Assembly (NCBI RefSeq): GCF_000149955.1
Contig: NC_030991.1
Span: forward strand, 1,123,633 to 1,187,632
Direction of reading: 5' to 3'
Length of the DNA stretch: 64,000 bases
Origin: Fusarium oxysporum f. sp. lycopersici 4287
Taxonomy: Eukaryota; Ascomycota; Sordariomycetes; Hypocreales; Nectriaceae
Within the stretch, counting starts at the first letter, position 1, and every line of letters begins with the position of its first letter. Below, piece after piece: positions 32,488 through 42,923 of this stretch. The position numbers and the translations under genes were made by a program. The notes under the pieces were generated by a model. That model saw only the letters and a program-made list of their open reading frames with translations, was not told the DNA's origin and did no database searches.

Positions 32488-34059
32488 ACTTGTAAACGAC
32501 TTCCTAGGGAGCCCGTGAGAATAAGGGCCAAGAGAAGCGGGGATAATAAGCGAGGATCACAAATGTTTTTATACCGCCGCGTACAGAGGTAGATGAGTGA
32601 TAAGATATCAAAAAGGTTGAAAGCTAGACATTCACCTTGGAGCAGTCCAGCTTACCGAAGATTATAAAGTGAGAGGTAGACGCTTCGGGGGAGCAATTGA
32701 AAATGTTGTTACTCAAGCATGGCTTCAGTGGCTGGTTTGCACCGTGAACCCCTCGCTTGGAGATTTCCGGCGTTGCCGCGGCGCATTGCTGGCGCATAAA
32801 TCGATCAATCCTGGCAATCATGCAGCCTTTTTCATTGGCAAGCTCTGTTCTCATCTTCGCGACCGGGGCGCAAGACGTATGCAAGTTTCGTAGCCGTGGA
32901 TATCCGCGAGGACTTGAACTGGTTTCATCAGGCGTGGGTTTTAGTATAGACACTACGCTAGAGAAAGGAGAGGGCGCAGGTGTCATTACAGTGTCATCCT
33001 GGGCACTTACGCGTGCACAATCCAGCGTCATCATCATGCCAGCACAATCCCGACTTCACCCCTGCGCTCCTCACTCTCGTCAGCGTTAACTTCTGGCTAC
33101 TCACCCTTCATCGCCATCTGTCGAGTGTGGCGTCACCTGGCATTTTATGAATGGGAAGTCATTGTGCTTATCTCGGCAGCCTTCACTTCCCCTCCGTCGA
33201 CATTGTTCGGCCTCGCAACTGCGAATGATCTGATTAAAATGCCGTCTTTCGGCCGGGTAGTCGATATCTGGGGGATGCATGATTACAATGCTAACACGTA
33301 TGCCCTTATTGTCGACGTCGTTCGATAATTGCGCTACCTGTAGGTACTAGAACTGGTTGTGACTCATCCCAGCCGTATAACGTCGGACCCTCACCTTTCG
33401 CGCAATTTGATGATGATATGAGGCCACAACTTCAAGACTACACGCCACTTTTTCCAATGAGCTTGCCCATTTTCCAGTCATACTCTGTCCCTTTTATTCC
33501 CTCTATATGTCAAACCATCCAGGCAGATGGAGGGGGAGAAATCAGAACACCCTATCACACCCTCATTATTTCCACGAACAGCAACGCCCTCGACCGTGAA
33601 AAAACATCCTCAAGCAGCGGCTAACCCATGTCCGAGCAGAGCACAATAGCCTCTCCATCGATGGCAACACAGACGATGCCACACTCGCCATGAACCCTTC
33701 CGTGGCCATCTTGGTGATGGGTGAGTATATGTTGAATTATTTGGAAACGCCAACTTATGCTCTGTGCCACCTTGGACACAGGGGCCAGAACACCGATCAC
33801 TAGCCCCGATTTATTGATGGATAGTCCACCTTATAACCTCTACCAACATTAAGGCCCCTCTTTTGGAAGGCATTTGGAAGCATTTAGCTAGCCAAATTTC
33901 TCGCTTCTGCGCTCAATTACGACGCAAGGTGGTTCAGCCATTACGCAAGAAACTCTTTGAAGCCCAGACTTCAGCATGTCAGAACCGCTCTACTAAGAGC
34001 AATAGACGGATCATAATAATGACCAAGCTAGCATATATTATTCGACCAGTCTCAGAATC
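32488..34059. other. Intergenic, no supported gene
   Basis: Several short ORFs in all frames without domains. The segment upstream of 34060 may hold 5' exons of the bHLH gene, but no convincing splice pair was found. Confidence 0.45.
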
Positions 34060-34728
34060 ATGGAGCCCAGATGGCTCCCGCTCACCGCGCTGCCGCAGCC
34101 AAATATATCCCCAACCGCTCAAGCCGCCTGTCTAATAGAACCAGCAAAACAAGACCGAGGGGATATAAACCATGATCGCCCAGGCGTTAAACCTGTGGCT
34201 CCCCTATCACAAGAGCAGAAGCGGCTTCCGGCATCCTTATCATCCGAAGCTCTCTTACCTTGTAGTTCGCCTAGACCAGAGCCTTCAGGCAATTCCAGAC
34301 CGTTGCCTTACAAGTCATCATCGCTGTCCGTTTCAACCCCTCATCGTCACACGCCCAGTTACCTTTCCAAAGGGACAGTTCCCAGCTTGATCGAGAACAG
34401 GTACCACACGGACGTAAACGAAAAGCCCGTGGGGATTCATAAATGTCATCCTCCACTCTCCTTAGAATCCTTTCGGCATGGAAGTGAAGGAACGTCCAGC
34501 GCGGCGGACGAGCAAGACCGAGCACTCCTGGAGATAGCATTACTCGGATCAATGCCCCAGCGCAATCCTAGCAAGACGATGATCCTCGAAAAGGCAATGG
34601 ATTATATTATGAAGTTAGAGCAGAGGAATGAACGACTTTTGCAGCAAAACATTGAGCTGCAGAGTCGCCTGGCGCTCCTCATCACAGCTCCGGACCCTGC
34701 GTCTCAGGTTCGACATCCGCAGCTCTAG
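34060..34728 (+). CDS. bHLH (SREBP-like) transcription factor, possibly degenerate
   Basis: 222 residues. The region from about residue 112 resembles a fungal SREBP-type bHLH. The basic part is SLIENRYHTDVNEK, with the tyrosine characteristic of that subclass. Helix 2 is PSKTMILEKAMDYIMKLEQR, followed by a leucine-rich extension (NERLLQQNIELQSRLALL). Helix 1 and the loop are poorly conserved (KPVGIHKCHPPLSLESFRHG), so DNA binding or dimerisation may be impaired. The N-terminal ~110 residues are Pro/Ser-rich. The start is uncertain: the frame may begin upstream or in an earlier exon. It could be a functional divergent factor or a decaying copy. No clustered target genes are evident. Confidence 0.5.
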   Translation: MEPRWLPLTALPQPNISPTAQAACLIEPAKQDRGDINHDRPGVKPVAPLSQEQKRLPASLSSEALLPCSSPRPEPSGNSRPLPYKSSSLSVSTPHRHTPSYLSKGTVPSLIENRYHTDVNEKPVGIHKCHPPLSLESFRHGSEGTSSAADEQDRALLEIALLGSMPQRNPSKTMILEKAMDYIMKLEQRNERLLQQNIELQSRLALLITAPDPASQVRHPQL

Positions 34729-35383
34729 TTCTGAGAAGACGGGTATGAAGGAGAAAAGATGAGCAAAGAGAGGACTGTCAGGACTTTAATGCCTCGTCAG
34801 ACTGGGCGGCCTGGCGGGCTTATGCAAGCGAGGGTGCCGGGGGACCAAGAATCACCCGCAGAAGATGAACAGCATCACATTGCTCACTACACGCAAGACT
34901 CTTCTTACCCCCGCGAGGGGACCCGGACGCATGGGAGGAACATGGCCGGGCCTCGAAGAAGAAGGCAATATCGCGCTTGATTCTCGGGCGTAGGGAACTA
35001 AGGAGAGAATAAAAGTTAGGAAACCCACATTATTCTTATAGCCTTGCACCAAGACCTGAATCTGCCCATCCTCTCTCCCTCAAAGGCCCATAACTTATAC
35101 ATAATCTCCATAGCCCAGCTGTCTGTTCCATAGCGAGCCTTGCCGTTATATCGCTATATTTTCATCTTGAATAATATCACTGTCTAAACGTAGTGTTTGA
35201 CCTTAGTTTCTTAAACGTGAAATCGTCAAACACCTCTTTCTCAGGAAACAATGGTTAATAAAAGATCAAATTTCTGCCATCACGAAAAAGTGGATACGGA
35301 AAATGTCGGCTACTGGCGTAGGTTTATGGTCAGAGATGACCGACGAGTCAGAACGGTCTCTCTGCCATTTCAAGCCTACACCT
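34729..35383. other. Intergenic, nothing recognised
   Basis: 3' flank of the bHLH gene. ORF 34759-34980 is low complexity and unsupported. Confidence 0.45.
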
Positions 35384-35757
35384 GTCAGACATTACGTGTA
35401 TTCGGTTCATTGATGTGAATTAGTGTATTCATGTTGTGTTCTGTTGAAATCTACCCCTTAGAGGTTTTACCATTTCGGCTGTAATCTTAAAGTATCCCTG
35501 CTTGCACGTGAGGCCCCAGCACCTGTTCAACAACACCAAGTGCGAAGTGCGACAAACGACGGACAAAACCTGGTCCTTTAAGGTTTAAGCCAAGGATTGG
35601 TCTGGACCTTTGAGCTTCTAATTTTAAGTATCCCTTTGACCAGCATAGCCCTCCGCTCCGTACCTTGCCCCACTTGACCCCACGTACAGAATAGCTACAA
35701 TTGATAAAGTAGGTTAGGCACCAAAACACTTGTCTCTCTCTTGTATTAGTATAACAT

Positions 35758-36017
35758 ATCCCTTTGAGTGCCACAGCCCTTAGGAAGGTCACTCGCCCCA
35801 CTTAGCTTAGTCATAAGGTTAGTACGTGCAGGGTACCGAAAGTTCCTAAGATATTTGCCAAGTCTGTAAGGTAGCTCTTTGTAGCAATCAAAACTGCTGG
35901 GACTTTTACCATCATACAAATTAGTATGTGTGGAAAAGTACCGTTAGTTTCATTTATCTTGATTGGCTCTATACCCCTGTCGTGACCCCGCCTAAGGGCT
36001 GTGGCACTCAAAGGGAT
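35758..36017. mobile_element. MITE, copy 1 (260 bp, piggyBac-type ends)
   Basis: Perfect 27-bp inverted ends beginning ATCCCTTTGAGTGCCACAGC. Nearly identical to copy 2 at 50410-50668. The start resembles the piggyBac-like element ends at 57194 and 61110. Confidence 0.85.
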
Positions 36018-36442
36018 ACGATAAGCGAACGCAACGGACAAGCGAACGCAACAAACCACTTTTCACCTTATACTTAGTTTTTTCAAAGCTTATTAAAAGC
36101 TAAATTTAAGCCTAAAATGATTAAAACTTTAATAGAATATATATAAGTTTTAAATTAAGCTATCTAAATTTTCTTCGACGTTTAAAAGTATCCTATATAG
36201 CTATAAACTTTCGAGTTTATTTATACTGTAATATACACTGTAGAATAAGGTTTTATATATAAAATAAAATAGTAAAAAATCTATTAAAAATATATTTAAG
36301 TATAAATAGTTATACTATTTATAAATCCAATTTTTCTAGATTTTTAGCCATTTTATATAAGAATTAAATTACTATAGGGTACGTGATTTTTAGCCGTACA
36401 GTGCGCTGTTGCGTTCGCTTGTCCGTTGCGTTCGCTTATCGT
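36018..36442. mobile_element. 425-bp element with perfect 36-bp inverted ends
   Basis: Left 36018-36053 and right 36407-36442 are exact inverted copies starting ACGATAAGCGAACGCAACGG. Each end holds AAGCGAACGCAAC twice with a 17-bp period. The interior is strongly AT-rich, without an ORF. It abuts MITE copy 1 without a spacer. Confidence 0.75.
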
Positions 36443-36751
36443 GTACGTTAACCTTTTTCACAAGTCTCTTAGGCCCTAGATTTGGTGGATATAGCGGCTT
36501 TACTACATGACCGTGATGTATCGAGAAAATGATATGCTCTTATCCATTTGGGCCCCTAAGAGTGACCGCGACGGATGCTTATGCTGGTCAGAGGGATAGT
36601 ACTGTTGAACAGGTGCTGGGGTCTCACATACAAGCACGGATACTTTAAGATTACAGCCGAAATGGTAAAACCTCTAAGGGGTAGATTTCAACAGAACACA
36701 ACATGAATACACCAATTCACATCAATGAACCGAATACACGTAATGTCTGAC

Positions 36752-37502
36752 AAGTACTCGTTTACTCGTTACTCTGCAGGTCTCCACCTGTCGAATGCTG
36801 TTAGGTTTCTTGGATAAATATACGGGCTTAACTCAAGGCAGACGTTGGCTACGCTCTGAGTAATGACCACACTGGATACAGAAGTCAATCAGTTATCACA
36901 GGCATTTATACGCGGGAATTACCCTTGCACGTTCGTCTTAATCCAGCTGGCAGAAACATCGGAATACACCCACTGCACAATGGCTTCAAACCCTTAAATC
37001 CACCTATCAACCTCGTGTTTCTAACCAATTATTCCTGTTCCATCTCGAAATAGCATATGAACCTAGCGGAACAGCGTATAAAGTTGTCTCTGTTCTCCTG
37101 CCTCATTTATAGATATATAAAATATATCGTAGATCACAGCCAGACTACTAGAGGTAGAAGTACCTCAAAATGCTGATGTGTTCTTAGCGTATATAGGTAC
37201 TGGTAACCATCCCTGAATGTTTGCTTTTGCTTATATCTTATCCTTTTCTTTCTTTTTGCCCTTACCTTCCTCGCGAAACCGTAGATCAGATTTACAGTTC
37301 AAAGCACGCCGGTAAGCTCTGCTCATCGTGCGAAGTGTCCCAGGCTTAGTGAGATTGATCTTTGGCCACAAAAATATTCTATATTAGCGACCTTAGCGAT
37401 GTATTTGGCTTTTTAAACGGCCCTAACCGCTCTTCATGAGTCCTACAATCATCAAAGGCTGGGACACGGTTCTCAACCTGTCTGGGGTCACTGGGTCCTC
37501 TC
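36752..37502. other. Intergenic, nothing recognised
   Basis: AT-rich around 37100-37270. No coding seen before the hAT relic. Confidence 0.45.
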
Positions 37503-37645
37503 AATCCGGATCCATCAAAAGCTAAGCGATACACACTGAAGCAGCCTCTGAATCAACTAACACTTCAAGACACTTTCACAAAGAAACGGAAGGAGAACGA
37601 CGGTCATGATGAGCTAGTGTCACATCGTATCGCTAAGGCCAGTGT
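37503..37645 (+). pseudogene. hAT transposase fragment
   Basis: The frame reads NPDPSKAKRYTLKQPLNQL then KKRKENDGHDELVSHRIAKA, matching residues around HPDPSKAKRYVSERPLNQ and KRDDHHDELVARFDKA of the hAT at 28 kb. Only about 48 codons are recognisable. The flanks do not continue the match in the same frame. Confidence 0.75.
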
Positions 37646-38430
37646 TATAGCTTTAGCGAGATCTCAGATTTTCACATCACGCTTCCTTTTCCGTTATGGT
37701 CTTATGACCAATTAGCTGACAGCATCTGCGAAAATCGGTGCTTACAAAGGGATAGCCTCAGAAGGTGATTCTTTTTGGTTTGAATCCATAGGAGTAACAG
37801 TGAGGGGGACTTACCACAGGTGAGGGGATAGTGTTTGCTGTTATCATGGCGTGAATCAGCACATGCTTTGAGGGTGCAAGATTTGGCGATGGCGGTAACG
37901 TCCGCTTCAAATCGCGCCATGTGCAGCGGTTTGTCCGCAGGAACAAAGAGTCTGTAGGAAAGCCACGGTCAAGAAGTTCAAGCAAGCCTTTGATGCTATC
38001 CAGTCACAGTTAAAGGAGGACTCGGCCGAAAAAGTGAGCCGTCAGACAATTTGGGGATGTCAGCGACGTGATGTTGCACCTTGGAACTCAACATTGTTGG
38101 AATATATGCCATGGGCTAATTTAGGTGGGACATGACATATCTTTTATATTTAGATTATAATTGGCAGGACATCGCTACGGTGACCAGCCGGGAGGCTCAA
38201 CACATTTGAAGGGATGCTTGTATTGGCACCGATCTTCGCTGAGCCTATGAGTCGATTTGCCATAAGACTACGACAGATAGAGGCGTAACTATCGCGGCGA
38301 TTAAAAACAAATTTGTACTAGTATCATAATTTCTCTGGGATAAGTTACTTATGGGAGGCTTGCAAGAATTGAGGGGATATCTGCGTATCCAAATGTTCAT
38401 ATTCCGGGATTCAAGTTCTAACACCGATTA
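37646..38430. other. Intergenic, no supported gene
   Basis: May contain further decayed transposon sequence (short open stretch around 37940-38040). Includes the 3' flank of the minus-strand alcohol dehydrogenase gene. Confidence 0.4.
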
Positions 38431-39552
38431 TCACTTGCTTGTATCGACCACGTACCGGCCCATAAACTCATCCTTTAGCGTAAGGTCATACACATCCTGG
38501 AGCTGGCTCAGACCGATAAGCTTGTGCGGCGCTTTAATCAGCCCGAGCCGGAAAAGTTCAACAGCCTCGGCCGCGTCTTGCCAGTTCCCCACATTGCTGC
38601 CTCCGATACCGACCATGCGGACGGCTGTATCCAATATCGGCGCCTCGAGGTGCACATGGTCTTGGATACCAATATAGACAACACTGCCGTGCGAACGGAC
38701 ATACTTGGATGCATGCTCGAATAGCTCCTCGTGGGTTGCGAGCATGATGATAGCGTGGGGTCCTAATCCGTCTGGGACTGCGGCCCTGATATCCCCGTCA
38801 ATATCTGGGGACTTTTCGAAATCGATAAATGCCACTGCGCCTAAATCTGTACAGGTTTGGGATTTGCCACTCCCGGTATCGATGGCAATGCTGTGGATGC
38901 CCATGGCCTTGGCGTACTGTAGAGCGAAGCATCCCAGGCCACTACCCGCACCCACAATAGCGACATATTGCCCGGGGCGGACCCCAGACTCCTTGAGCCC
39001 CTTATAGACCGTGAGACCTGTGCAGAGAATAGGGCAGACGTCCTCCAGGCTACAACCCGTAGGAATGCGGGTGATATGCGCTGCCTTGGCGATAGCATAT
39101 TGCTGGAAAGTGCCATCGACATTGTAGCCGGACAGGAGAGGCTGGAGACAGAGCTGCTCGTCGCCTTGCAAGCAGAAAGTACAGGTCAAACAAGAGCCAT
39201 TCAGCCACTTGATGCCGGCATGATCACCAACCTCAAGATCCGTCACAAGCTCACCCTTGGCGACCACGACACCAGTGCCTTCGTGGCCGCCAACTAGAGG
39301 AGTCTTCCTCTTCGGCAGCAATTCGGCCATCATTGTGTGCAAATTGGTGTGGCAGACGCCCGAGTACTTCACACTAACCAAGACCTCATCGGGCCCTGGC
39401 ATTTGCACGGGTACTTTTTCATAAATTACCGCTATCAATTGATATTAGCCGCTAGCGTAACGGATCGAATATTAAAAAGCAGGATACATACACCCGCCGG
39501 GTCTTTGGCGTACTTGTGCCCATTGTTCTATTGGGATATTAAAAGACACCAT
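38431..39552 (-). CDS. Zinc-dependent alcohol dehydrogenase (ADH1-type)
   Basis: Two exons, 39552-39492 and 39431-38431, encode 353 residues. The 60-bp intron has donor GTATGT and acceptor ATAG, and restores the frame MVSFNIPIEQWAQV...GGSVIYEK. Medium-chain dehydrogenase family, cytosolic NAD enzyme oxidising or reducing primary alcohols and aldehydes. Catalytic zinc ligands are visible at about Cys47 (GVCHTNLH), His70-Glu71 (GGHEGTG) and Cys157 (CPILCTG). The structural zinc cysteines are Cys101, 104, 107 and 115 (SCLTCTFCLQGDEQLC). The nucleotide-binding motif is IVGAGSGLG near residue 181. The C-terminus GRYVVDTSK is the classic ADH1 ending. All key residues are present. Its downstream neighbours on the map are a transporter and a formate dehydrogenase, which hints at a one-carbon or alcohol catabolic island, but substrate specificity cannot be read from the sequence. 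Confidence 0.92.
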
Positions 39553-40794
39553 AGTTGGTGGTATAAGTAAGAGGTAATGCCTGGCAGTCGTGAAAAGGCT
39601 GGAGGCCTGGCTGGGAAGAAAGATGGAAGACGATTTGCTCCGTTTTATAAAACACAACAGAGCCCACGTAGCCGACCAGCATGTTTCTCGGATTTGTTGC
39701 AAGAACGAAATACGCAAGCTATGATATGATTGATGCCCAGCCACACATTCAATACTCGAGTAATTTTACTAACATGTGACATTGGCTGGCTTTGAGCTCC
39801 ACGACAAATGCTAGCTAATGCGGGCAGCTCCAGGGTAGATTACCTCACAATTCATCTCCATGCTCGATTACCCCGCCAGTAGTAGAGGCTAGACGCAAAA
39901 TCCCAAATTTATATTGCGTATTTTTAGCACTAATAGTTGCAAGTACCATGAGACAAAGTTTGCGATCACTTAGTACAGAATTCGTACGCCCTTGCTTTCA
40001 CTATTGCCCAAGCTCCGAGGTACACAGTCTCCAATGACATACAGTACGATACACTCAGTGGACAGGCATAATGGCGACTCGGATACTATGAAGCAATACA
40101 TCCCGAATGTAATCTATGTCCACAAACTTGGTGATATCACGGCCGGGCGGGGGTTAATGATCTTTCGCGAGCGTCAGGGTTGTATCAAGCGAGGTACCTA
40201 AGATCACAGACAATCCCATACAACCAGTGTTACTCCTCATTTTGCCCGCATCAACCGGACTTTTCCTTAGTTGACACACCTCTTTGCGCCTGGACTACCG
40301 GGTACGGGAAGTCCTTGGGGGGTCTAACATGAGGCATAAATGTTTGGGGGGGGACGATTTTAGTCCGTCCAAGTAGGCCGTAATAGAGGCCTTCATAAGT
40401 AGTATGAGGATATGATCCAAATGTATCACTAATGTGGAATCTATTTCGCTCCATTTTGTTAAGAAATGTCTGAATGTCACCATAGAAGCCACTGATGATT
40501 CCATTACGAACTATACTGCAAAAGTCGACTGATATGTCCCTGCTCGCGTTTGAGTTTATCATACCTTTGTACTAAGTTCTACGGTCCTATTGCTTAGCAT
40601 TTTTACGTCCGCATGCACACTACTATTAGACAGAGATCGAATTAGAGAGCCTTAGAAGCACAACTCCATCCATCCATCTACGCTCCGCAATCTATCGTTT
40701 CCTAACCCCCCCCTTTTTTTTTAAAGGCTTACCATCCCGATGTACACCATCAACTACTAATGCCTTTGTCAATCTTGTCCTCCTACGTACCACC
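39553..40794. other. Intergenic, no supported gene
   Basis: Holds the ADH promoter side (39553 onward) and the 3' flank of the transporter gene. ORF 40251-40562 has no recognisable features. Homopolymer C9T9 near 40707-40722. Confidence 0.5.
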
Positions 40795-41949
40795 CTAAAC
40801 CTGTCTACTCTCTATTCTACTCTCCTCATCCGTGGCCGCACTCTTTCTTCTGAGACCTGGAAAACTCATTCCACACCCCACCACGGGTCCTTGGTAGTTC
40901 CGGCCGTCAATTTTTACAGGGGGTTCCAGGAGCAGATACATCCACCAGTAGTACCCTCCGCAAAACAGACCTCCTCCAAGTATATTCCCTAATCCTGCGG
41001 GAATGATACCTCAAAGAGATCAGCTTTTTAACTGATCGACAGGGCGCCGGGAAACTTACCTTTCCATATGTATAGACCGATAGTCAGACCAGGAGTATGT
41101 AGCCAAATTCCCAAAGGAATAATGAACATATTAGCCACCACGTGATCGAGTCCTAGAGACACGAAGGCGAAGATGGGCCACCATATGCCCATGACCTTTG
41201 AATTAAGATCCTTGGCTTGTATGGATAGGAAACAGGCGAGACAGACAAGCCAGTTACAGCCTATTCCCCGCAGGAAAATCTGATAGATTCGCGGGTCCAT
41301 TTGCTTCTTCGTAGCTAACGTAACCACCTCGTCTCTATAAGGGGACGCACTAAAGATCCCCCCGTCTGTGGTTCAGACCATCAGCTGTAATTCACAAGTG
41401 CAGGTTACATCGGAGATCCTACATCCGAAGATGATGGCCACCATAAAAAGAGAGCCAGCAAGATTTCCCCAGAAGCACAAGAACCAGTGGAGGAGCATCT
41501 TCCGGACCGGCAACCTTCTGTGGAGAACAGCTACCAAAGTGTACTGGCCCAGTCAGTTGCAACCTGATAGTATGAGTTATGTCTTTACTCACCATTGTCG
41601 TGGCAGTAAACAGGTCAGCGCCTGTTAATACGACCATCACTAGACCCAGAGGGAAGACTAGGGCTCCGATAATCTTGATCAATCCAGGAGCATTCTCCTG
41701 GTACCATGGCGCTGTGAGGGCAATGAGCGACACGGCGCACCCAAAGCTCAGCAGGCAGCCGGCAGAGACCGCAGATATGAAAACTTTATCTGGACGCATG
41801 TTTCCCTTCTGTACGCCAGTACGAGAGACGAGCTCGGTCGTCTCAGTCGGGGTGTATGCCGCGAGGTTCACGACGTCGACAAGTACGGGGTTGCCCATGT
41901 TCCGTGTTTGGAAGGGGAGCGATTGTATAACCTGTGTCGAGGTTTGCAT
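40795..41949 (-). CDS. Formate/nitrite transporter (FNT) family protein
   Basis: Four exons: 41949-41593, 41543-41423, 41365-41060 and 41009-40795, encoding 332 residues. Introns are 49, 57 and 50 bp with donors GTGAGT, GTAGGA and GTAAGT and acceptors CAG, CAG and GAG. All junctions keep frame and rebuild the family signatures GADLFTATTM, KMLLHWFLCFWGNLAGSLF, IFLRGIGCNWLVCLACF and GLDHVVANMFIIPLGIW. FNT proteins are pentameric membrane channels with six helices that pass formate, nitrite or related small monovalent anions. The protein probably sits in the plasma membrane. The N-terminal ~50 residues and the C-terminal tail are cytosolic extensions. It is transcribed divergently from an NAD formate dehydrogenase 1 kb away, which favours formate as the substrate (inference). 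Confidence 0.93.
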
Positions 41950-42923
41950 TTGTGCACAGAAAGATGTATGAGCGTATTGCTCCCGTTTCTCAAAGCTCTG
42001 TGAGAAAGTTCTCGCTCCTTTACTCTAACAACCCACTACTGATGCTAATATAAGTACTGCTGATACGGAGCAGGCGCCATCATTAAACCATCCCCAAGAT
42101 CATTTGGGCTCCGGGGGACTGTGCTAGGAGGCTATGCTTCGGGCTAAGCCATGACGTGATTATCGCCCGATTCATCTTTCACGAATGCATGTGGTGAGAA
42201 ACGCTGAAGCAAAACCTGCGTGCCTAACGGTACCACTTGTCACCGTCCGGTTCCGCGACTTGAATACATTGCTGTTGATTGCATCTAGAATAGGGACAAG
42301 ACCCTCAATAGAGGTAGCTTGGCTAAGAATACCTGCACTGGTTACATATGCAAAAAGAAGTGAACTACCCCTTAATATACTACATAAGTACATCGGTCAA
42401 TTTGCGCATGATACCACTCTTACCTGTCAAGCCTGTTTATCCCAGGAATCAGCTTTAAAGTTCAAAAATGCCGTCATAACCCTAAATCCCAGATATCGTT
42501 TCATTCCTATGATCTGATGCTGTCAGAGCTTGATGACGCCATTGAATCATATCATATCACATTCAATCATATCATATCACATTCAATCATATTACATTGA
42601 ATTATATCACATTGAATCATATCGCAACTGTTAAGTCACAACATGTCAGTCTGACGTGTCCGGCGATACTGAGATTGAGGCTTACCTCCTGATATATGGG
42701 TGCGAATAGAAACTTGAGCACGGCATAGGATTTCTACCGATGTGTTTCGCGCAAAGGCGTTTTAACCCAGTGCGACGGTTTCGGTGGTTCCGGATAACGG
42801 TGCGTCCCAAAATGACTATATAAAGAAGCCATTCAGAGTCGAATTGCACTTGGTTTAAGATTTTGATCCTGTTCATTGGCTGCTAAGAAATTCCAGCCTC
42901 GGTCCTCCACGAAGAAACGCAAT
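41950..42923. promoter_or_regulatory. Shared divergent promoter region of FNT and FDH
   Basis: 974 bp between the divergent start codons. No protein-coding signal. It contains a 20-bp tandem repeat at 42545-42622 and a GC-poor stretch before the FDH start. A TATATAA motif lies at about 42819. Co-regulation is inferred from geometry only. Confidence 0.5.
42545..42622. repeat. AATCATATCATATCACATTC tandem repeat
   Basis: Two exact 20-bp units followed by shortened variants (AATCATATTACATTG, AATTATATCACATTG). Located in the FNT/FDH intergenic region. Confidence 0.8.

Larger units (their letters stand above)
35630..36597. mobile_element. piggyBac-like miniature element (outer)
   Basis: Left end ATCCCTTTGACCAGCATAGC at 35630; the right end at 36597 reads ATCCCTCTGACCAGCATAAG on the other strand. 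The first bases, and the later CCGTACCTTGCCCCAC, parallel the ends of the piggyBac-like element at 57194 (ATCCCTTTGACTGTCGTAAG, ..CGTACCTGGCCCCAC). It has no coding capacity. Interrupted by the two units that follow. Confidence 0.6.
35384..36751. mobile_element. Composite miniature element with 148-bp inverted arms
   Basis: Arms 35384-35531 and 36604-36751 are inverted copies with about five mismatches in 148 bp. The outer ends read GTCAGACATTACGTGTATTC. A third single arm lies at 44794-44940. The interior has no coding capacity and contains at least three smaller inverted-repeat units: a piggyBac-like unit 35630-36597, a MITE 35758-36017 and a GC-ended palindromic unit 36018-36442. Confidence 0.75.

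Noticed and set aside
33863..34135. Possible first exon of the bHLH gene
   Set aside because: No donor/acceptor pair joins it in frame to 34060-34728 with convincing signals.
40251..40562. 103-aa minus ORF downstream of the FNT gene
   Set aside because: The FNT gene ends at 40795 after its fourth exon; this ORF shows no family features.
42172..42517. Overlapping ORFs in the FNT/FDH intergenic region
   Set aside because: Opposite-strand shadows without features; the region is better explained as a promoter.
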